Origin: Streptomyces bambusae
GTDB lineage: Bacteria > Actinomycetota > Actinomycetes > Streptomycetales > Streptomycetaceae
Assembly: GCF_020532645.1 (NCBI RefSeq)
Contig: NZ_JAJAUZ010000008.1
Span: 62,001-126,000, forward strand
Length of the DNA: 64,000 nucleotides
Direction of reading: 5' to 3'
The position numbers and the translations under genes are program-made. Under the pieces are notes generated by a model that saw nothing but the letters and a program-made list of their open reading frames with translations, searched no databases and was not told the DNA's origin. Positions 10,455 through 19,319 of the stretch are shown piece after piece. Numbering within the stretch: position 1 is the first letter of the stretch; each line of letters opens with the position of its first letter.

Positions 10455-11282
10455 ATGGCACGACGCGGGATCCTGGGACGCACCCGCCGCGAGTACCTCA
10501 CTCCCGAGCCGCACCCCTCCGGTGCCCGCCCGCCGAAGATCCCCGGCGAGCTGGTCCCCAACCACGTCGCCATCGTCATGGACGGAAACGGCCGCTGGGC
10601 CAAGGACCGCGGCCTGCCGCGCACCGAGGGCCACAAGGTCGGCGAGGGCGTGGTCCTCGACGTCCTCAAGGGCTGTCTGGAGATGGGCGTCAAGAACCTC
10701 TCCCTGTACGCCTTCTCCACCGAGAACTGGAAGCGGTCGCCCGACGAGGTCCGCTTCCTCATGAACTTCAACCGCGACGTCATCCGCCGCCGCCGCGACG
10801 AGATGAACGAGCTGGGCATCCGCATCCGCTGGGTCGGCCGGATGCCGAAGATGTGGAAGTCCGTCGTCCAGGAGCTCCAGGTCGCCCAGGAGCAGACCGT
10901 CGACAACGACGCGATGACCCTGTACTTCTGCGTGAACTACGGCGGCCGCGCCGAGATCGCCGACGCGGCGCAGGCCATCGCCCGCGACGTCGCGGCCGGC
11001 CGGCTCGACCCGTCCAAGGTCAACGAGAAGACCTTCGCGAAGTACCTGTACTACCCGGACATGCCGGACGTGGACCTGTTCCTGCGCCCCAGCGGCGAGA
11101 TGCGCACGTCCAACTACCTGATCTGGCAGAGCAGCTACGCCGAGATGGTCTTCCAGGACGTGCTGTGGCCCGACTTCGACCGCCGCGACCTCTGGCGCGC
11201 CTGCCTCCAGTACGCCCAGCGCGACCGCCGCTTCGGCGGCGCCCTCCCGAACGACATCCCCGGCCAGGGCCAGCCCTCCTGA
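10455..11282 (+). CDS. uppS: Isoprenyl transferase (cis-prenyl diphosphate synthase)
   Basis: Makes long cis-polyprenyl diphosphate, the lipid carrier precursor for peptidoglycan and other envelope polymers. The 275-residue protein shows the family hallmarks: [17 protein letters not shown] (catalytic Asp and diphosphate-binding region), [10 protein letters not shown], and the C-terminal [15 protein letters not shown] with the conserved Arg/Ser pair that binds isopentenyl diphosphate. A 30-residue basic N-terminal extension precedes the core, as in other actinomycete members. AAGGAG overlaps the recO stop region and serves as its ribosome binding site, arguing for translation coupled to recO. 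Chain length of the product cannot be read here. Confidence 0.95.
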   Translation: MARRGILGRTRREYLTPEPHPSGARPPKIPGELVPNHVAIVMDGNGRWAKDRGLPRTEGHKVGEGVVLDVLKGCLEMGVKNLSLYAFSTENWKRSPDEVRFLMNFNRDVIRRRRDEMNELGIRIRWVGRMPKMWKSVVQELQVAQEQTVDNDAMTLYFCVNYGGRAEIADAAQAIARDVAAGRLDPSKVNEKTFAKYLYYPDMPDVDLFLRPSGEMRTSNYLIWQSSYAEMVFQDVLWPDFDRRDLWRACLQYAQRDRRFGGALPNDIPGQGQPS

Positions 11283-11297
11283 CCGCGGGCCGCACGC

Positions 11298-11340
11298 GCG
11301 CGAAGGCCCCCGGACGGAATCCGTCCGGGGGCCTTCGCGC
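11298..11340. terminator. Bidirectional hairpin terminator between uppS and zur
   Basis: A perfect 20-bp inverted repeat with the three-base loop AAT: GCGCGAAGGCCCCCGGACGG on the left, its complement on the right. It stands between converging genes and is the most regular hairpin in the window. Confidence 0.85.
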
Positions 11341-11354
11341 ACGTCCGGGAGGCC

Positions 11355-11783
11355 CTAGGAACCGGCCGCGCAGTCGGCGCAGGTGCCGAAGATCTCCAGG
11401 GTGTGGGCCACGTTCACGAAGCCGTGCTCGGCGGCGACCGAGTCCGCCCACTTCTCCACGGCCGGTCCCTCTACCTCGACGGCCTTGCCGCACATACGGC
11501 AGACCAGGTGGTGGTGGTGGTCGCCGCTGGAGCAGCGGCGGTAGACCGCCTCGCCGTCGCTGTTGCGCAGCACGTCGACCTCGCCGGCGTCCGCCAGCGA
11601 CTGGAGGGTGCGGTACACGGTGGTCAGGCCCACGGAGTCACCGCGGTGCTTGAGCATGTCGTGCAGCTCCTGGGCGCTGCGGAACTCGTCCACCTCGTCC
11701 AGCGCGGCCGCCACGGCCGCGCGCTGCCGGGTCGACCGGCCCCGTACTGGCGCGCTGCTCGTCTCGCCAGGCGCAGTCCCCAC
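11355..11783 (-). CDS. zur: Zinc uptake regulator Zur (Fur family)
   Basis: Zn(II)-dependent repressor of zinc uptake genes. The 142-residue protein has an N-terminal winged helix (STRQRAAVAAALDEVDEFRSAQELHD ... GLTTVYRTLQSLADAG) and a C-terminal dimerisation domain with the regulatory His cluster (GDHHHHLVC) and two structural Cys pairs, CRMC and CADC. The Thr-Thr-Val-Tyr-Arg recognition helix is typical of Fur proteins. GTG at 11783 is chosen for the strong GGAGGA just upstream. The gene lies 77 bases after znuB on the same strand, so it may be read with the transporter or from its own promoter; the tandem Zur boxes before znuA support the Zur rather than Fur identity. Confidence 0.93.
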   Translation of the reverse strand: MGTAPGETSSAPVRGRSTRQRAAVAAALDEVDEFRSAQELHDMLKHRGDSVGLTTVYRTLQSLADAGEVDVLRNSDGEAVYRRCSSGDHHHHLVCRMCGKAVEVEGPAVEKWADSVAAEHGFVNVAHTLEIFGTCADCAAGS

Positions 11784-11860
11784 CGGTTCCTCCTCACATC
11801 GGCCGAAGGGCCATTGTGCCAGGCCCCCCGTGCCCGGGTCGCTCCGTGCGGCCCCGGACG

Positions 11861-12727
11861 TCAGACCTTCACGTCGTCCCCGGTGCACACTTCCGACGCC
11901 GCCCGGGCGGCCTTCGCGCGCCGCCTGGCCAGCGGGGCCGACACCAGTGACAGGACGAGGAAGACGCCGATGGCCAGGAGCACGATCGCGGCGCCGGAGG
12001 GGGCCTCCACGTAGTACGTGGTGACGGTCCCGGCGAGCGAGACGGTCAGGCTGATCCCGATGGCCAGCGCCAGCGTGGCCATGAACCCGCGGGTGAGCCG
12101 CTGGGCGGCCGCGACCGGGATCACCATCATGGCGCTGACCAGCAGCAGACCCACGATCCGCATGGCGACGGTCACCGTCACCGCGGCCGTGACCGCGATC
12201 AGCAGGTTCAGGGCGCGCACCGGCAGGCCGGTGACCTTGGCGAACTCCTCGTCCTGGCAGACCGCGAACAGCTGCCGGCGCAGACCCACCGTGACCGCGA
12301 TGACGAACACCGCGAGGATCGCGATGGCGGTGACGTCCTCCGGCGCGACCGTGGTGATCGAGCCGAACATGTAGCTGATCAGGTTCGCCGTGGAGCCGCC
12401 CGGCGCCATGTTGATGATCATGACGCCGCCGGCCATGCCGCCGTAGAAGAGGACGGCGAGCGCGATGTCGCCGCTGGTGCGGCCGCGGGAGCGGATCAGC
12501 TCCATGCCGACCGCGCCGACGATCGCGACCAGCGTGGCCATCCACACCGGGCTGGTCTGCAGGAAGAAGCCGAGGGCGACACCGGTCATGGCCACGTGGC
12601 CGATGCCGTCGCCCATGACGGCCTGGCGGCGCTGCACGAGGTACGTGCCGATGGCGGGTGCGGTGATGCCGACGAGGGCGGCGGCGATCAGCGCCCGCTG
12701 CATGAAGGCGGGGGTCAGGAATTCCAT
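11861..12727 (-). CDS. znuB: Zinc ABC transporter permease
   Basis: Membrane component of the high-affinity zinc importer, 288 residues, about eight hydrophobic segments, ABC-3 family. FMQRALIAAALVGITAPAIGTYLVQRRQAVMGDGIGHVAMTGVALGF covers the conserved N-terminal block, including the G-D-G-I-G-H loop that meets the ATPase. The start ATG shares its A with the stop TGA of znuC (TGATG), which implies translational coupling. The C-terminal about 20 residues are cytoplasmic and charged. Repressed with the rest of the operon by Zur, judging from boxes upstream of znuA. Confidence 0.92.
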   Translation of the reverse strand: MEFLTPAFMQRALIAAALVGITAPAIGTYLVQRRQAVMGDGIGHVAMTGVALGFFLQTSPVWMATLVAIVGAVGMELIRSRGRTSGDIALAVLFYGGMAGGVMIINMAPGGSTANLISYMFGSITTVAPEDVTAIAILAVFVIAVTVGLRRQLFAVCQDEEFAKVTGLPVRALNLLIAVTAAVTVTVAMRIVGLLLVSAMMVIPVAAAQRLTRGFMATLALAIGISLTVSLAGTVTTYYVEAPSGAAIVLLAIGVFLVLSLVSAPLARRRAKAARAASEVCTGDDVKV

Positions 12728-13533
12728 CAGCTCAGCAGTCCCGTCCGGAGCGGCTCGGCGTCGTGGGCCGCGTGGGGGTGTACGTGGTCGTGGCCGGGCA
12801 GCGCGTGCTGGCCGACGGCTTCCGGGGGCGGACCGTCGTGGACGACGCAGCCGTCGCGCAGCACGACGGCGCGGTCGATCAGCGGCTCCAGCGGGCCCAG
12901 CTCGTGCAGCACCAGCAGCACGGTGGCGCCGACGGACACCTGCTGGCGCAGGGCGCTCGCCAGCACCTCCTGGTTGGCGAGGTCCACGCCGGCCATCGGC
13001 TCGTCCATGATCAGCAGTTCGGGCTCGACGGCCAGCGCGCGGGCGATCAGCACCCGCTGGTGCTGCCCGCCGGACAGCGCGTTCACCGAGGCCTCGGCGT
13101 ACGGCAGCATGTCGACCAGGGCCAGTGCCCGGTCCACGGCCGCCCGGTCCGCCTTGCGCAGGAAGCCGAACCGGGTCCGGGCCAGCCGGCCCGCGGAGGC
13201 CACCTCGCGGACGGTCGCGGGCACCCCGCCGGCGGCGGTGGTGCGCTGCGGCACGTAGCCGATCCGGGACCACTGGCGGAACCGCTTGAACGGCGTTCCG
13301 AACAGCTCCAGCTCGCCGCCGCTCAGCGGCACCTGCCCGACCACGGACCGCACGGCGGTGGACTTGCCGGAGCCGTTGGCGCCGAGCAGGGCGACGACCT
13401 CACCGCGCCGCACGGTGAGGTCGACCCCGCGCAGGACGGTGCGCGAGCCGAGCGAGGCGGTGGCCCCGCGCAGGGATATGACGGGCTGCTCCGCGCCGGG
13501 CTCGCCGGACTTCGCGGACACGGTCGACTCCAT
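12727..13533 (-). CDS. znuC: Zinc ABC transporter ATP-binding protein
   Basis: Cytoplasmic ATPase that powers the zinc importer. The 268-residue protein has Walker A GANGSGKST, the signature LSGGQHQR, Walker B LLIMDEP with catalytic Glu, and a switch His in VLHELG. A His-rich C-terminal tail (HALPGHDHVHPHAAHDAE) may bind zinc, as in other ZnuC-type proteins. ATG at 13533 has GGAGG eight bases upstream; a GTG nearer the znuA stop is also possible. It is 29 bases downstream of znuA and overlaps znuB by one base. Confidence 0.93.
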   Translation of the reverse strand: MESTVSAKSGEPGAEQPVISLRGATASLGSRTVLRGVDLTVRRGEVVALLGANGSGKSTAVRSVVGQVPLSGGELELFGTPFKRFRQWSRIGYVPQRTTAAGGVPATVREVASAGRLARTRFGFLRKADRAAVDRALALVDMLPYAEASVNALSGGQHQRVLIARALAVEPELLIMDEPMAGVDLANQEVLASALRQQVSVGATVLLVLHELGPLEPLIDRAVVLRDGCVVHDGPPPEAVGQHALPGHDHVHPHAAHDAEPLRTGLLS

Positions 13534-13562
13534 GGCCTGCGCCTCCGTCAGTGCAGTGGTGG

Positions 13563-14522
13563 TCACTTGGCGCCGAGCGCCTTTTCGAGGTTGTTCAGGT
13601 TCGCGCGCATGACCTCGAAGTAGTCCTTGCCCTGGGACTTGTCGGAGATCCCCTCCAGGGGGTCCAGCACGTCCGTCTTCAGGCCGAGGTCGGCGGCGAG
13701 GGTGTCCGCGGTCTTGGGGCTGGCGAGGGTCTCGAAGAAGACGGTGGTGACCTTCTCCTTCTTCGCCAGCGCCTGGAGCTCCTTCATGCGGGCGGGGCTG
13801 GGCTCGGACTCGGGGTCGACGCCCGCGATGCCCTCCTGGTCCAGCCCGTAGCGCTCGGCGAGGTAGCCGAAGGCGGAGTGGGTGGTGATGAAGGTCTTGC
13901 CGGGGACGGCCTTCAGGCCGTTGCGGAACTCGGTGTCCAGGGCGCCCAGCTTCGCGACGAGGGCCTCGGTGTTCTTCTTGTAGTCGGCCGCGTGCGCGGG
14001 GTCCGCCTTCTCGAAGGCCTTGCCGACGCCCTTGGCGATCTCGGCGTACTTCACCGGGTCCAGCCAGACGTGCGGGTCCTCGCCGGCCTCGCCGTGGTCG
14101 TGACCGTGGTCCCCGCCCTCCTCGGCGTGGCCCTCCTCGCCTTCGAGGTGGACCTCCATGGTGGTCAGCTCCGCGGCGTCGACCTTGGTCTTGGTGCCGG
14201 CCTGCTCGACGGCCTTGTCCACGGCCGGCTGGAGCGACTTCAGGTAGAGGACGACGTCCGACTCGTCGAGGCGGGCGGTCTGGCGCGGGGTGATCTCCAG
14301 GTCGTGGGGCTCGACTCCCGGCTTGGTCAGGGAGGAGACCTCCGCGTGCGTCCCGCCGATCTGCTCGGCGAGGAACTGGAGGGGATAGAACGACGCGACC
14401 ACGTTCAACTTGCCGTCGGCCGTGCCGGCGGCACTGGCTCCGGAACAGGCGGTCAGGGCCGTGGCGCCGAGGGCGACGGCGCCGGCGAGGGCGGTGGCGG
14501 ATATGAGGCGTCGTACGTTCAT
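13563..14522 (-). CDS. znuA: Zinc-binding lipoprotein of the ZnuABC importer
   Basis: Substrate-binding protein (cluster A-I) that captures zinc outside the membrane. It starts with a lipoprotein signal (basic MNVRRL, hydrophobic core, lipobox LTAC), so it is anchored by acylated Cys. The binding domain includes VVASFYPLQFLAEQIGG, EPHDLEITP with one ligand His, a His/Glu/Asp-rich flexible loop (HAEEGGDHGHDHGEAGED) and DPHVWLDP with a second ligand His; a third His lies in THSAFGYL. These are Zn-type features. ATG at 14522 is preferred because upstream codons (to 14540) overlap a Zur box. First gene of znuA-znuC-znuB. Confidence 0.93.
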   Translation of the reverse strand: MNVRRLISATALAGAVALGATALTACSGASAAGTADGKLNVVASFYPLQFLAEQIGGTHAEVSSLTKPGVEPHDLEITPRQTARLDESDVVLYLKSLQPAVDKAVEQAGTKTKVDAAELTTMEVHLEGEEGHAEEGGDHGHDHGEAGEDPHVWLDPVKYAEIAKGVGKAFEKADPAHAADYKKNTEALVAKLGALDTEFRNGLKAVPGKTFITTHSAFGYLAERYGLDQEGIAGVDPESEPSPARMKELQALAKKEKVTTVFFETLASPKTADTLAADLGLKTDVLDPLEGISDKSQGKDYFEVMRANLNNLEKALGAK

Positions 14523-14536
14523 GACACTCATTTTCA
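14522..14536 (-). promoter_or_regulatory. Candidate Zur box, proximal
   Basis: On the minus strand TGAAAATGAGTGTCA has the 7-1-7 palindromic form of actinomycete Zur boxes and abuts the preferred znuA start codon. Confidence 0.6.
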
Positions 14537-14543
14537 TCAAAGA

Positions 14544-14558
14544 TGGAAACGATTGTCA
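14544..14558 (-). promoter_or_regulatory. Candidate Zur box, distal
   Basis: TGACAATCGTTTCCA on the minus strand, again 7-1-7, centred 22 bp (two helical turns) upstream of the proximal box. The pair lies between znuA and divergent glyS. Confidence 0.6.
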
Positions 14559-14676
14559 AAAGCCTCGTAAGCGGATCTTCCTCGCGCGCGGTATAAGGGG
14601 AACCGATTTGAAAGTGGGGCCCGGGGCGCCGGTACCCTGAGGCCTTCGCGTTCATCCTCGTAATGAAGAGAGCACC

Positions 14677-16059
14677 GTGGCCGCCGACAAGATCGACACC
14701 ATCGTCAGCCTCAGCAAGCGCCGTGGCTTCGTCTACCCGTGCAGTGAGATCTACGGCGGCTCCAAGGCCGCCTGGGACTACGGACCGCTGGGTGTCGAGC
14801 TCAAGGAGAACATCAAGCGCCAGTGGTGGAAGGCCATGGTGACGGGCCGTGAGGACGTCGTCGGCATCGACTCCTCCGTGATCCTGGCGCCCGAGGTCTG
14901 GGTGGCCTCCGGTCACGTCGCGACCTTCTCGGACCCGCTGACCGAGTGCACCGCCTGTCACAAGCGTCACCGCGCCGACCACCTGGAAGAGGCGTACGAG
15001 GCCAAGCACGGCCGCCTGCCCGCGAACGGCCTGGCCGACATCAACTGCCCGAACTGCGGCACCAAGGGCCAGTTCACCGAGCCCAAGCAGTTCTCCGGCA
15101 TGCTGGAGACCCACCTCGGCCCGACCCAGGACACCGGCTCCAAGGCCTACCTGCGCCCCGAGACCGCCCAGGGCATCTTCACCAACTTCGCCCAGGTGCA
15201 GCAGACCTCGCGCAAGAAGCCGCCGTTCGGCATCGCGCAGATGGGCAAGTCCTTCCGGAACGAGATCACTCCGGGCAACTTCATCTTCCGCACCCGCGAG
15301 TTCGAGCAGATGGAGATGGAGTTCTTCGTCAAGCCGGGCGAGGACGAGCAGTGGCAGGAGTACTGGATGCAGGAGCGGTGGAACTGGTACCGCGGCCTCG
15401 GCATCCGCGAGGAGAACATCCGCTGGTACGAGCACCCGAAGGAGAAGCTGTCCCACTACTCGAAGCGCACCGCCGACATCGAGTACCGCTTCAACTTCGG
15501 CGGCAGTGAGTTCTCCGAGCTGGAGGGCGTGGCCAACCGCACCGACTACGACCTCAAGGCCCACTCCGCGGCCTCCGGCCAGGACCTGTTCTACTTCGAC
15601 CAGGAGGCCAACGAGCGCTACGTCCCGTACGTCATCGAGCCGGCGGCCGGTGTCAACCGCGCCATGCTCGCCTTCATGCTCGACGCGTACAACGAGGACG
15701 AGGCCCCGAACGCCAAGGGCGTCATGGAGAAGCGCACCGTGATGCGCCTCGACCCGCGCCTGTCCCCGGTCAAGGTCGCCGTCCTGCCGCTGTCCCGCAA
15801 CGCGCAGCTCTCCCCGAAGGCCAAGGGCCTCGCGGCCGACCTGCGCCGCAACTGGAACATCGAGTTCGACGACGCGGGCGCCATCGGCCGCCGCTACCGC
15901 CGCCAGGACGAGATCGGCACGCCGTTCTGCGTCACCGTCGACTTCGACACCCTCGACGACAACGCGGTGACCGTGCGCGAGCGCGACACCATGAAGCAGG
16001 AGCGCGTCTCCCTGGACCAGATCCAGGCCTACCTCGGCGCGCGCCTGATCGGCTGCTAG
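14677..16059 (+). CDS. glyS: Glycine--tRNA ligase, single-chain type
   Basis: Class II aminoacyl-tRNA synthetase that charges tRNA-Gly. At 460 residues it is the alpha2 (eukaryote/archaea-like) form used by actinomycetes, not the alpha2beta2 form. Features: [18 protein letters not shown] at the start, a zinc-ribbon-like insertion CTACHKRH ... [18 protein letters not shown], motif 2 in [21 protein letters not shown] and the C-terminal anticodon domain around [15 protein letters not shown] at 14677 with AAGAGAG upstream is the start. Transcribed away from znuA; the intergenic region holds the Zur boxes. Confidence 0.96.
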   Translation: MAADKIDTIVSLSKRRGFVYPCSEIYGGSKAAWDYGPLGVELKENIKRQWWKAMVTGREDVVGIDSSVILAPEVWVASGHVATFSDPLTECTACHKRHRADHLEEAYEAKHGRLPANGLADINCPNCGTKGQFTEPKQFSGMLETHLGPTQDTGSKAYLRPETAQGIFTNFAQVQQTSRKKPPFGIAQMGKSFRNEITPGNFIFRTREFEQMEMEFFVKPGEDEQWQEYWMQERWNWYRGLGIREENIRWYEHPKEKLSHYSKRTADIEYRFNFGGSEFSELEGVANRTDYDLKAHSAASGQDLFYFDQEANERYVPYVIEPAAGVNRAMLAFMLDAYNEDEAPNAKGVMEKRTVMRLDPRLSPVKVAVLPLSRNAQLSPKAKGLAADLRRNWNIEFDDAGAIGRRYRRQDEIGTPFCVTVDFDTLDDNAVTVRERDTMKQERVSLDQIQAYLGARLIGC

Positions 16060-16098
16060 CCGTCAGGTCCCGGACGAAGAGGGCGGTGGCGGCCCCGT

Positions 16099-16686
16099 TC
16101 AGGCCCGCAGGCCGCGGATCACCAGGGCGGAGACGGCCTCGAAGGCGGCCGCGATCTCCGGGCGGGACCACTCCGGGGCGTACTGGGGGTCGTGGAAGCG
16201 GCCGGTCGCGTCGAAGACCGCGCGGGCCGCCGCCGGGACGTCCGGGACGCTGAACTCGCCGGCGTCCGCGCCCTCGGCGACGATCCGGGCCAGCTGGGCG
16301 ACCAGCTCGGACAGGTGGGCGTCGACGACCCGGCTGTTCTCGGCGAGCAGCACGGTGTACGTGGCGAACAGCTCGGGATCGTCGCCCGCCTTGTGCCGCT
16401 TGGCCTCGAACAGGGCGGCCAGCCACGCGGCCAGCTTCTCCGCCGCCGGCCGGCCGGGCTCGGCGGTGATCCGCTCCAGCACGCCGACGGTCCGGCCCAG
16501 CCACCGGTCGGTGACGGCCTCCCGCAGCGCGGCCTTGGAGGGGAAGTGCCGGTAGACGCTGCCGTGGCTGACGCCCAGGGCGCGCGCCACGTCCACCACG
16601 GTGGCCTTCGTCGGGCCGTAGCGGCGCAGCACCTCCTCGGTCGCTTCGAGGATGCGCTCGGGCGTCAGGGCAGCGGCAGCGGACAT
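16099..16686 (-). CDS. TetR family transcriptional regulator
   Basis: A 195-residue dimeric repressor type. The N-terminal DNA-binding helix-turn-helix is clear: ILEATEEVLRRYGPTKATVVDVARALGVSHGSVYRHFPSKAALREAV (about residues 11-55). The C-terminal ligand domain ends in AAAFEAVSALVIRGLRA, which suggests a TetR_C_33-like group. It follows the aldo/keto reductase gene by only 20 bases on the same strand, so it is the second gene of a two-gene operon and probably represses that operon through the palindrome at 17742-17765. The inducer is unknown. Confidence 0.9.
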   Translation of the reverse strand: MSAAAALTPERILEATEEVLRRYGPTKATVVDVARALGVSHGSVYRHFPSKAALREAVTDRWLGRTVGVLERITAEPGRPAAEKLAAWLAALFEAKRHKAGDDPELFATYTVLLAENSRVVDAHLSELVAQLARIVAEGADAGEFSVPDVPAAARAVFDATGRFHDPQYAPEWSRPEIAAAFEAVSALVIRGLRA

Positions 16687-16706
16687 GGCACGACGGTACC
16701 CGGCGC

Positions 16707-17720
16707 TCAGTGCTCGCTGTCGAGGTGGGCCATCTGGGCGGCCGGGTAGCGGTCGCCGGCGGCGGAGCCGACGGGCACGGCCGCCTCGATCGCGGCCAGG
16801 TCGCCCGCGTCCAGTACCACCTCCATGGCACCGAGTGCCTCGGTCAGCCGGTCCCGGCGGCGGGCGCCGATCAGCGGCACGATGTCCTCGCCGCGCGCCA
16901 GCACCCAGGCGATGGCGGTCTGCGCCACGGAGACGCCCTTGCCGTCGGCGACCTTGCGCAACGCCTCGACCAGGTCGAGGTTCCGGTGGAGGTTCTCGCC
17001 CTGGAAGCGCGGGCTCATGCCGCGGAAGTCGCCGGGGGACAGCAGCCGGTCCCGGGTGAAGTGGCCGCTGATCAGGCCGCGCGAGAGGACGCCGTACGCG
17101 GTGACGCCGATGCCGAGTTCGCGGGCGGTGGGCAGGATCTCCGCCTCGATGCCGCGGGAGATCAGGGAGTACTCGATCTGGAGGTCGGCGATGGGGGCCA
17201 CCGCGGCGGCCCGCCGCAGGGTGTCGGCGCCCACCTCGGAGAGGCCGATGTGGCGGACGTGCCCGGCCTCGACGGCCTCGGCGATCGCGCCGATCGTCTC
17301 CTCGACGGGGACGTCCGGGTCGACGCGGGCGATCCGGTAGATGTCGATGTGGTCCCGGCCGAGCCGCTGGAGCGAGTAGGCCAGGAAGTTCTTCACGGCC
17401 TCGGGCCGGCCGTCGTAGCCGGTGAAGCCGCCCTCGACGGTGCGCAGGGCGCCGAACTTCACGCTGGTCAGCGCCCGGTCGCGGAGTGCGGCAGGGGCGG
17501 TCCGCAGGGCCTCGTTGATCAGCAGCTCGTTGTGGCCCATGCCGTAGAAGTCACCCGTGTCGAGGAGGGTGACGCCGGCGTCCAGGGCGGCGTGGATCGT
17601 CGCGAGCGACTCGGCGCGGTCGGCCTCCCCGTAGAGGGCGGACATCCCCATGCAGCCGAGGCCGAGGGGGAAGACGGAGGGGCCGGTGGTGCCGAGACGA
17701 CGGGGGGTGTGGGTGGTCAT
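16707..17720 (-). CDS. Aldo/keto reductase family protein with altered active site
   Basis: NADPH-dependent (beta/alpha)8-barrel oxidoreductase, 337 residues. It has three residues of the usual tetrad: Asp54 and Tyr59 in DTGDFYGMGHNE and Lys88 in TSVKFG. At the fourth position, normally His in a YxxHRVDP-type strand, it reads IYRIARVDP, so Ala131 replaces the catalytic His. The remaining family blocks are intact (HIGLSEVGADTLRRA, EYSLISRGIE, GVTAYGVLSRGLISG, cofactor region VPLIGARRRDRLTEALGA). The first ATG is taken at 17720; the frame extends to 17765 but that would cover the operator. Operon with the TetR gene. Confidence 0.9.
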   Translation of the reverse strand: MTTHTPRRLGTTGPSVFPLGLGCMGMSALYGEADRAESLATIHAALDAGVTLLDTGDFYGMGHNELLINEALRTAPAALRDRALTSVKFGALRTVEGGFTGYDGRPEAVKNFLAYSLQRLGRDHIDIYRIARVDPDVPVEETIGAIAEAVEAGHVRHIGLSEVGADTLRRAAAVAPIADLQIEYSLISRGIEAEILPTARELGIGVTAYGVLSRGLISGHFTRDRLLSPGDFRGMSPRFQGENLHRNLDLVEALRKVADGKGVSVAQTAIAWVLARGEDIVPLIGARRRDRLTEALGAMEVVLDAGDLAAIEAAVPVGSAAGDRYPAAQMAHLDSEH

Positions 17721-17741
17721 GCAACGAGAATGGCATGACGG

Positions 17742-17765
17742 ATGACAGATTTCAATATTTGTCAT
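17742..17765. promoter_or_regulatory. TetR-type palindromic operator upstream of the AKR-TetR operon
   Basis: ATGACA-n12-TGTCAT, with 9 of 12 positions symmetric across the 24 bp. It lies 22 bases before the AKR start codon, where a promoter is expected. It is an A/T-rich island in a G/C-rich region. The neighbouring tetR gene makes autoregulation the simplest reading. Confidence 0.6.
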
Positions 17766-17793
17766 TCGTGGCCATGTCGGAGGGGCCGGCTCC

Positions 17794-17815
17794 GGGGGGG
17801 GGGGAGGGGAGGGGG
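17794..17815. repeat. Poly-G tract (11 G, then GGGG and GGGGG)
   Basis: Eleven consecutive G on the plus strand followed by A-GGGG-A-GGGGG, in the short gap after the MFS stop codon. Slippage-prone and able to form a G-quadruplex; its exact length in the assembly should be treated with caution. Confidence 0.7.
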
Positions 17816-17817
17816 CG

Positions 17818-19263
17818 TCAGCTCCGGGCGGCCGGTGTGGCCCCGGCCGCCGCCTCCGGAGCGGCCAGCGTGCGCGCCGTCCGCTCCGCCGTGGCCCTCG
17901 CCCAGGGCCCGCTGGTCGCCGCGCCCACGACGAGCACCGCGAACCCGCAGCCCGCGAGGATCCACCAGGCCGGGCGGGCCGCCTCCGCGAACGGTGCCCC
18001 GGTCAGGCCCGCAGCCAGCACGGCGCCGGTCACGGCCACGCCCAGGGCGGTGCCGGTCTGGCGGCTGGTGGAGGCGACGGCCGCCGCCACCCCCGCCTGT
18101 GCGCGGGGCATCCCGGACACCGCCGTGTTGGTGATCGGCGCGTTGACCAGTCCGAACCCCAGGCCGAACAGGACGTATCCGGTGAACAGCAGCGCGGTGC
18201 CCGACCCCGGCGGGGCGAGGGCGAACAGCACCCCGCTGGCCCCCATCGCCAGACCCGCGGCGAGCAGCGGCAGCCGGGGGCCCCGGCTGCCGACCAGCCG
18301 GCCGGACAGCGGCGCCACCAGGAAGGTCAGGGCCGCCATCGGCAGCATCCAGAGCCCGGCGTGCAGGGCGTCGAGCCCGCGGACGTCCTGGAGGTAGAGG
18401 GTGTTCAGGAAGAGGAACCCGGACAGGGCGGCGAACGAGCAGACCGCGATGACGACGGCACCGCTGAACGGGGCGCTGCCGAAGAACCGCGGGTCGATCA
18501 GCGGCTCCCGGTGCCGCCGCTCGTACCGCAGCAGGGCGGCGAGCGCGGCGGCCGCCACCGCGGCGCAGCCGAGCACCGTCGGCGAGGTCCAGCCCGCCGC
18601 CGGCGCCTCGATGATCCCGTACGTCACGGAGCCGAGCAGGGCCACGACCAGGAGCTGCCCGACCGGGTCGGGGCGGCGCGGCCGGTCCGCCCGCGACTCG
18701 GGCACGTACCGCAGGGTGAGGGCGAGGGCGAGCAGGCCGACGGGCAGGTTCAGCCAGAACACCGCGCGCCAGCCGACCGTGTCCACCAGCAGCCCGCCGA
18801 CCAGCGGGCCCGCGGCCATGGACAGGCCCACGACGCCGCCCCAGGCGCCGATGGCGCGGGCCCGTTCCCGGGGGTCGGTGAACGTGTTGGTGATGATCGA
18901 CATCGCCACCGGGTTGAGCATCGAGCCGCCCACCGCCTGGACCACCCGGAAGGCGATCAGCCAGCCGAGGCCGGGTGCCAGCGAGCAGAGCACCGAGCCG
19001 GCGGTGAACAGGACCAGACCCGCGGTGAACACCCGGCGGCGCCCGATCCGGTCGGCGGTGGCCCCGGCGAGCATCAGCAGTGAGGCCAGTGTCAGCGTGT
19101 ACGCGTCGATCGTCCACTGCAGGCCGGCGACCGAGGCGTGCAGCTCGCGGCGCATCGACGGCAGGGCGACGTTGAGGGCCGTGGTGTCCAGGCTGACGAT
19201 CAGCAGACTCATGCAGCAGATCGCCAGCACCAGTGCGCGCCGCCGGGGACCGGGCTCGGACAT
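17818..19263 (-). CDS. MFS transporter, DHA2 (14-TM drug exporter) family
   Basis: Inner-membrane proton antiporter of 481 residues with about 14 hydrophobic segments, the EmrB/QacA-like group. Visible motifs: LDTTALNVALPSM in TM1 (motif D1), LMLAGATADRIGRRRVFTAG (motif A loop), AGPLVGGLLVDTVGWRAVFWLNLPVG (motif C with the GP dipeptide). This points to export of a drug or metabolite, but no substrate can be named. It is upstream of the AKR-TetR operon in the same direction but separated by their operator and the G tract. A small palindrome overlaps its own promoter region. Confidence 0.9.
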   Translation of the reverse strand: MSEPGPRRRALVLAICCMSLLIVSLDTTALNVALPSMRRELHASVAGLQWTIDAYTLTLASLLMLAGATADRIGRRRVFTAGLVLFTAGSVLCSLAPGLGWLIAFRVVQAVGGSMLNPVAMSIITNTFTDPRERARAIGAWGGVVGLSMAAGPLVGGLLVDTVGWRAVFWLNLPVGLLALALTLRYVPESRADRPRRPDPVGQLLVVALLGSVTYGIIEAPAAGWTSPTVLGCAAVAAAALAALLRYERRHREPLIDPRFFGSAPFSGAVVIAVCSFAALSGFLFLNTLYLQDVRGLDALHAGLWMLPMAALTFLVAPLSGRLVGSRGPRLPLLAAGLAMGASGVLFALAPPGSGTALLFTGYVLFGLGFGLVNAPITNTAVSGMPRAQAGVAAAVASTSRQTGTALGVAVTGAVLAAGLTGAPFAEAARPAWWILAGCGFAVLVVGAATSGPWARATAERTARTLAAPEAAAGATPAARS

Positions 19264-19270
19264 GCCTCGA

Positions 19271-19285
19271 TAGTACGTCTAACTA
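19271..19285. promoter_or_regulatory. Palindrome TAGT-n7-ACTA over the MFS/dus divergent promoters
   Basis: Lies 8 bases upstream of the MFS start codon and overlaps TACTAT, a likely -10 element for the MFS gene, so a repressor bound here would block it. Short, so only suggestive. Confidence 0.35.
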
Positions 19286-19319
19286 ATGGTTCGGGCGCCG
19301 AATGGGCGACAATGGGGGG

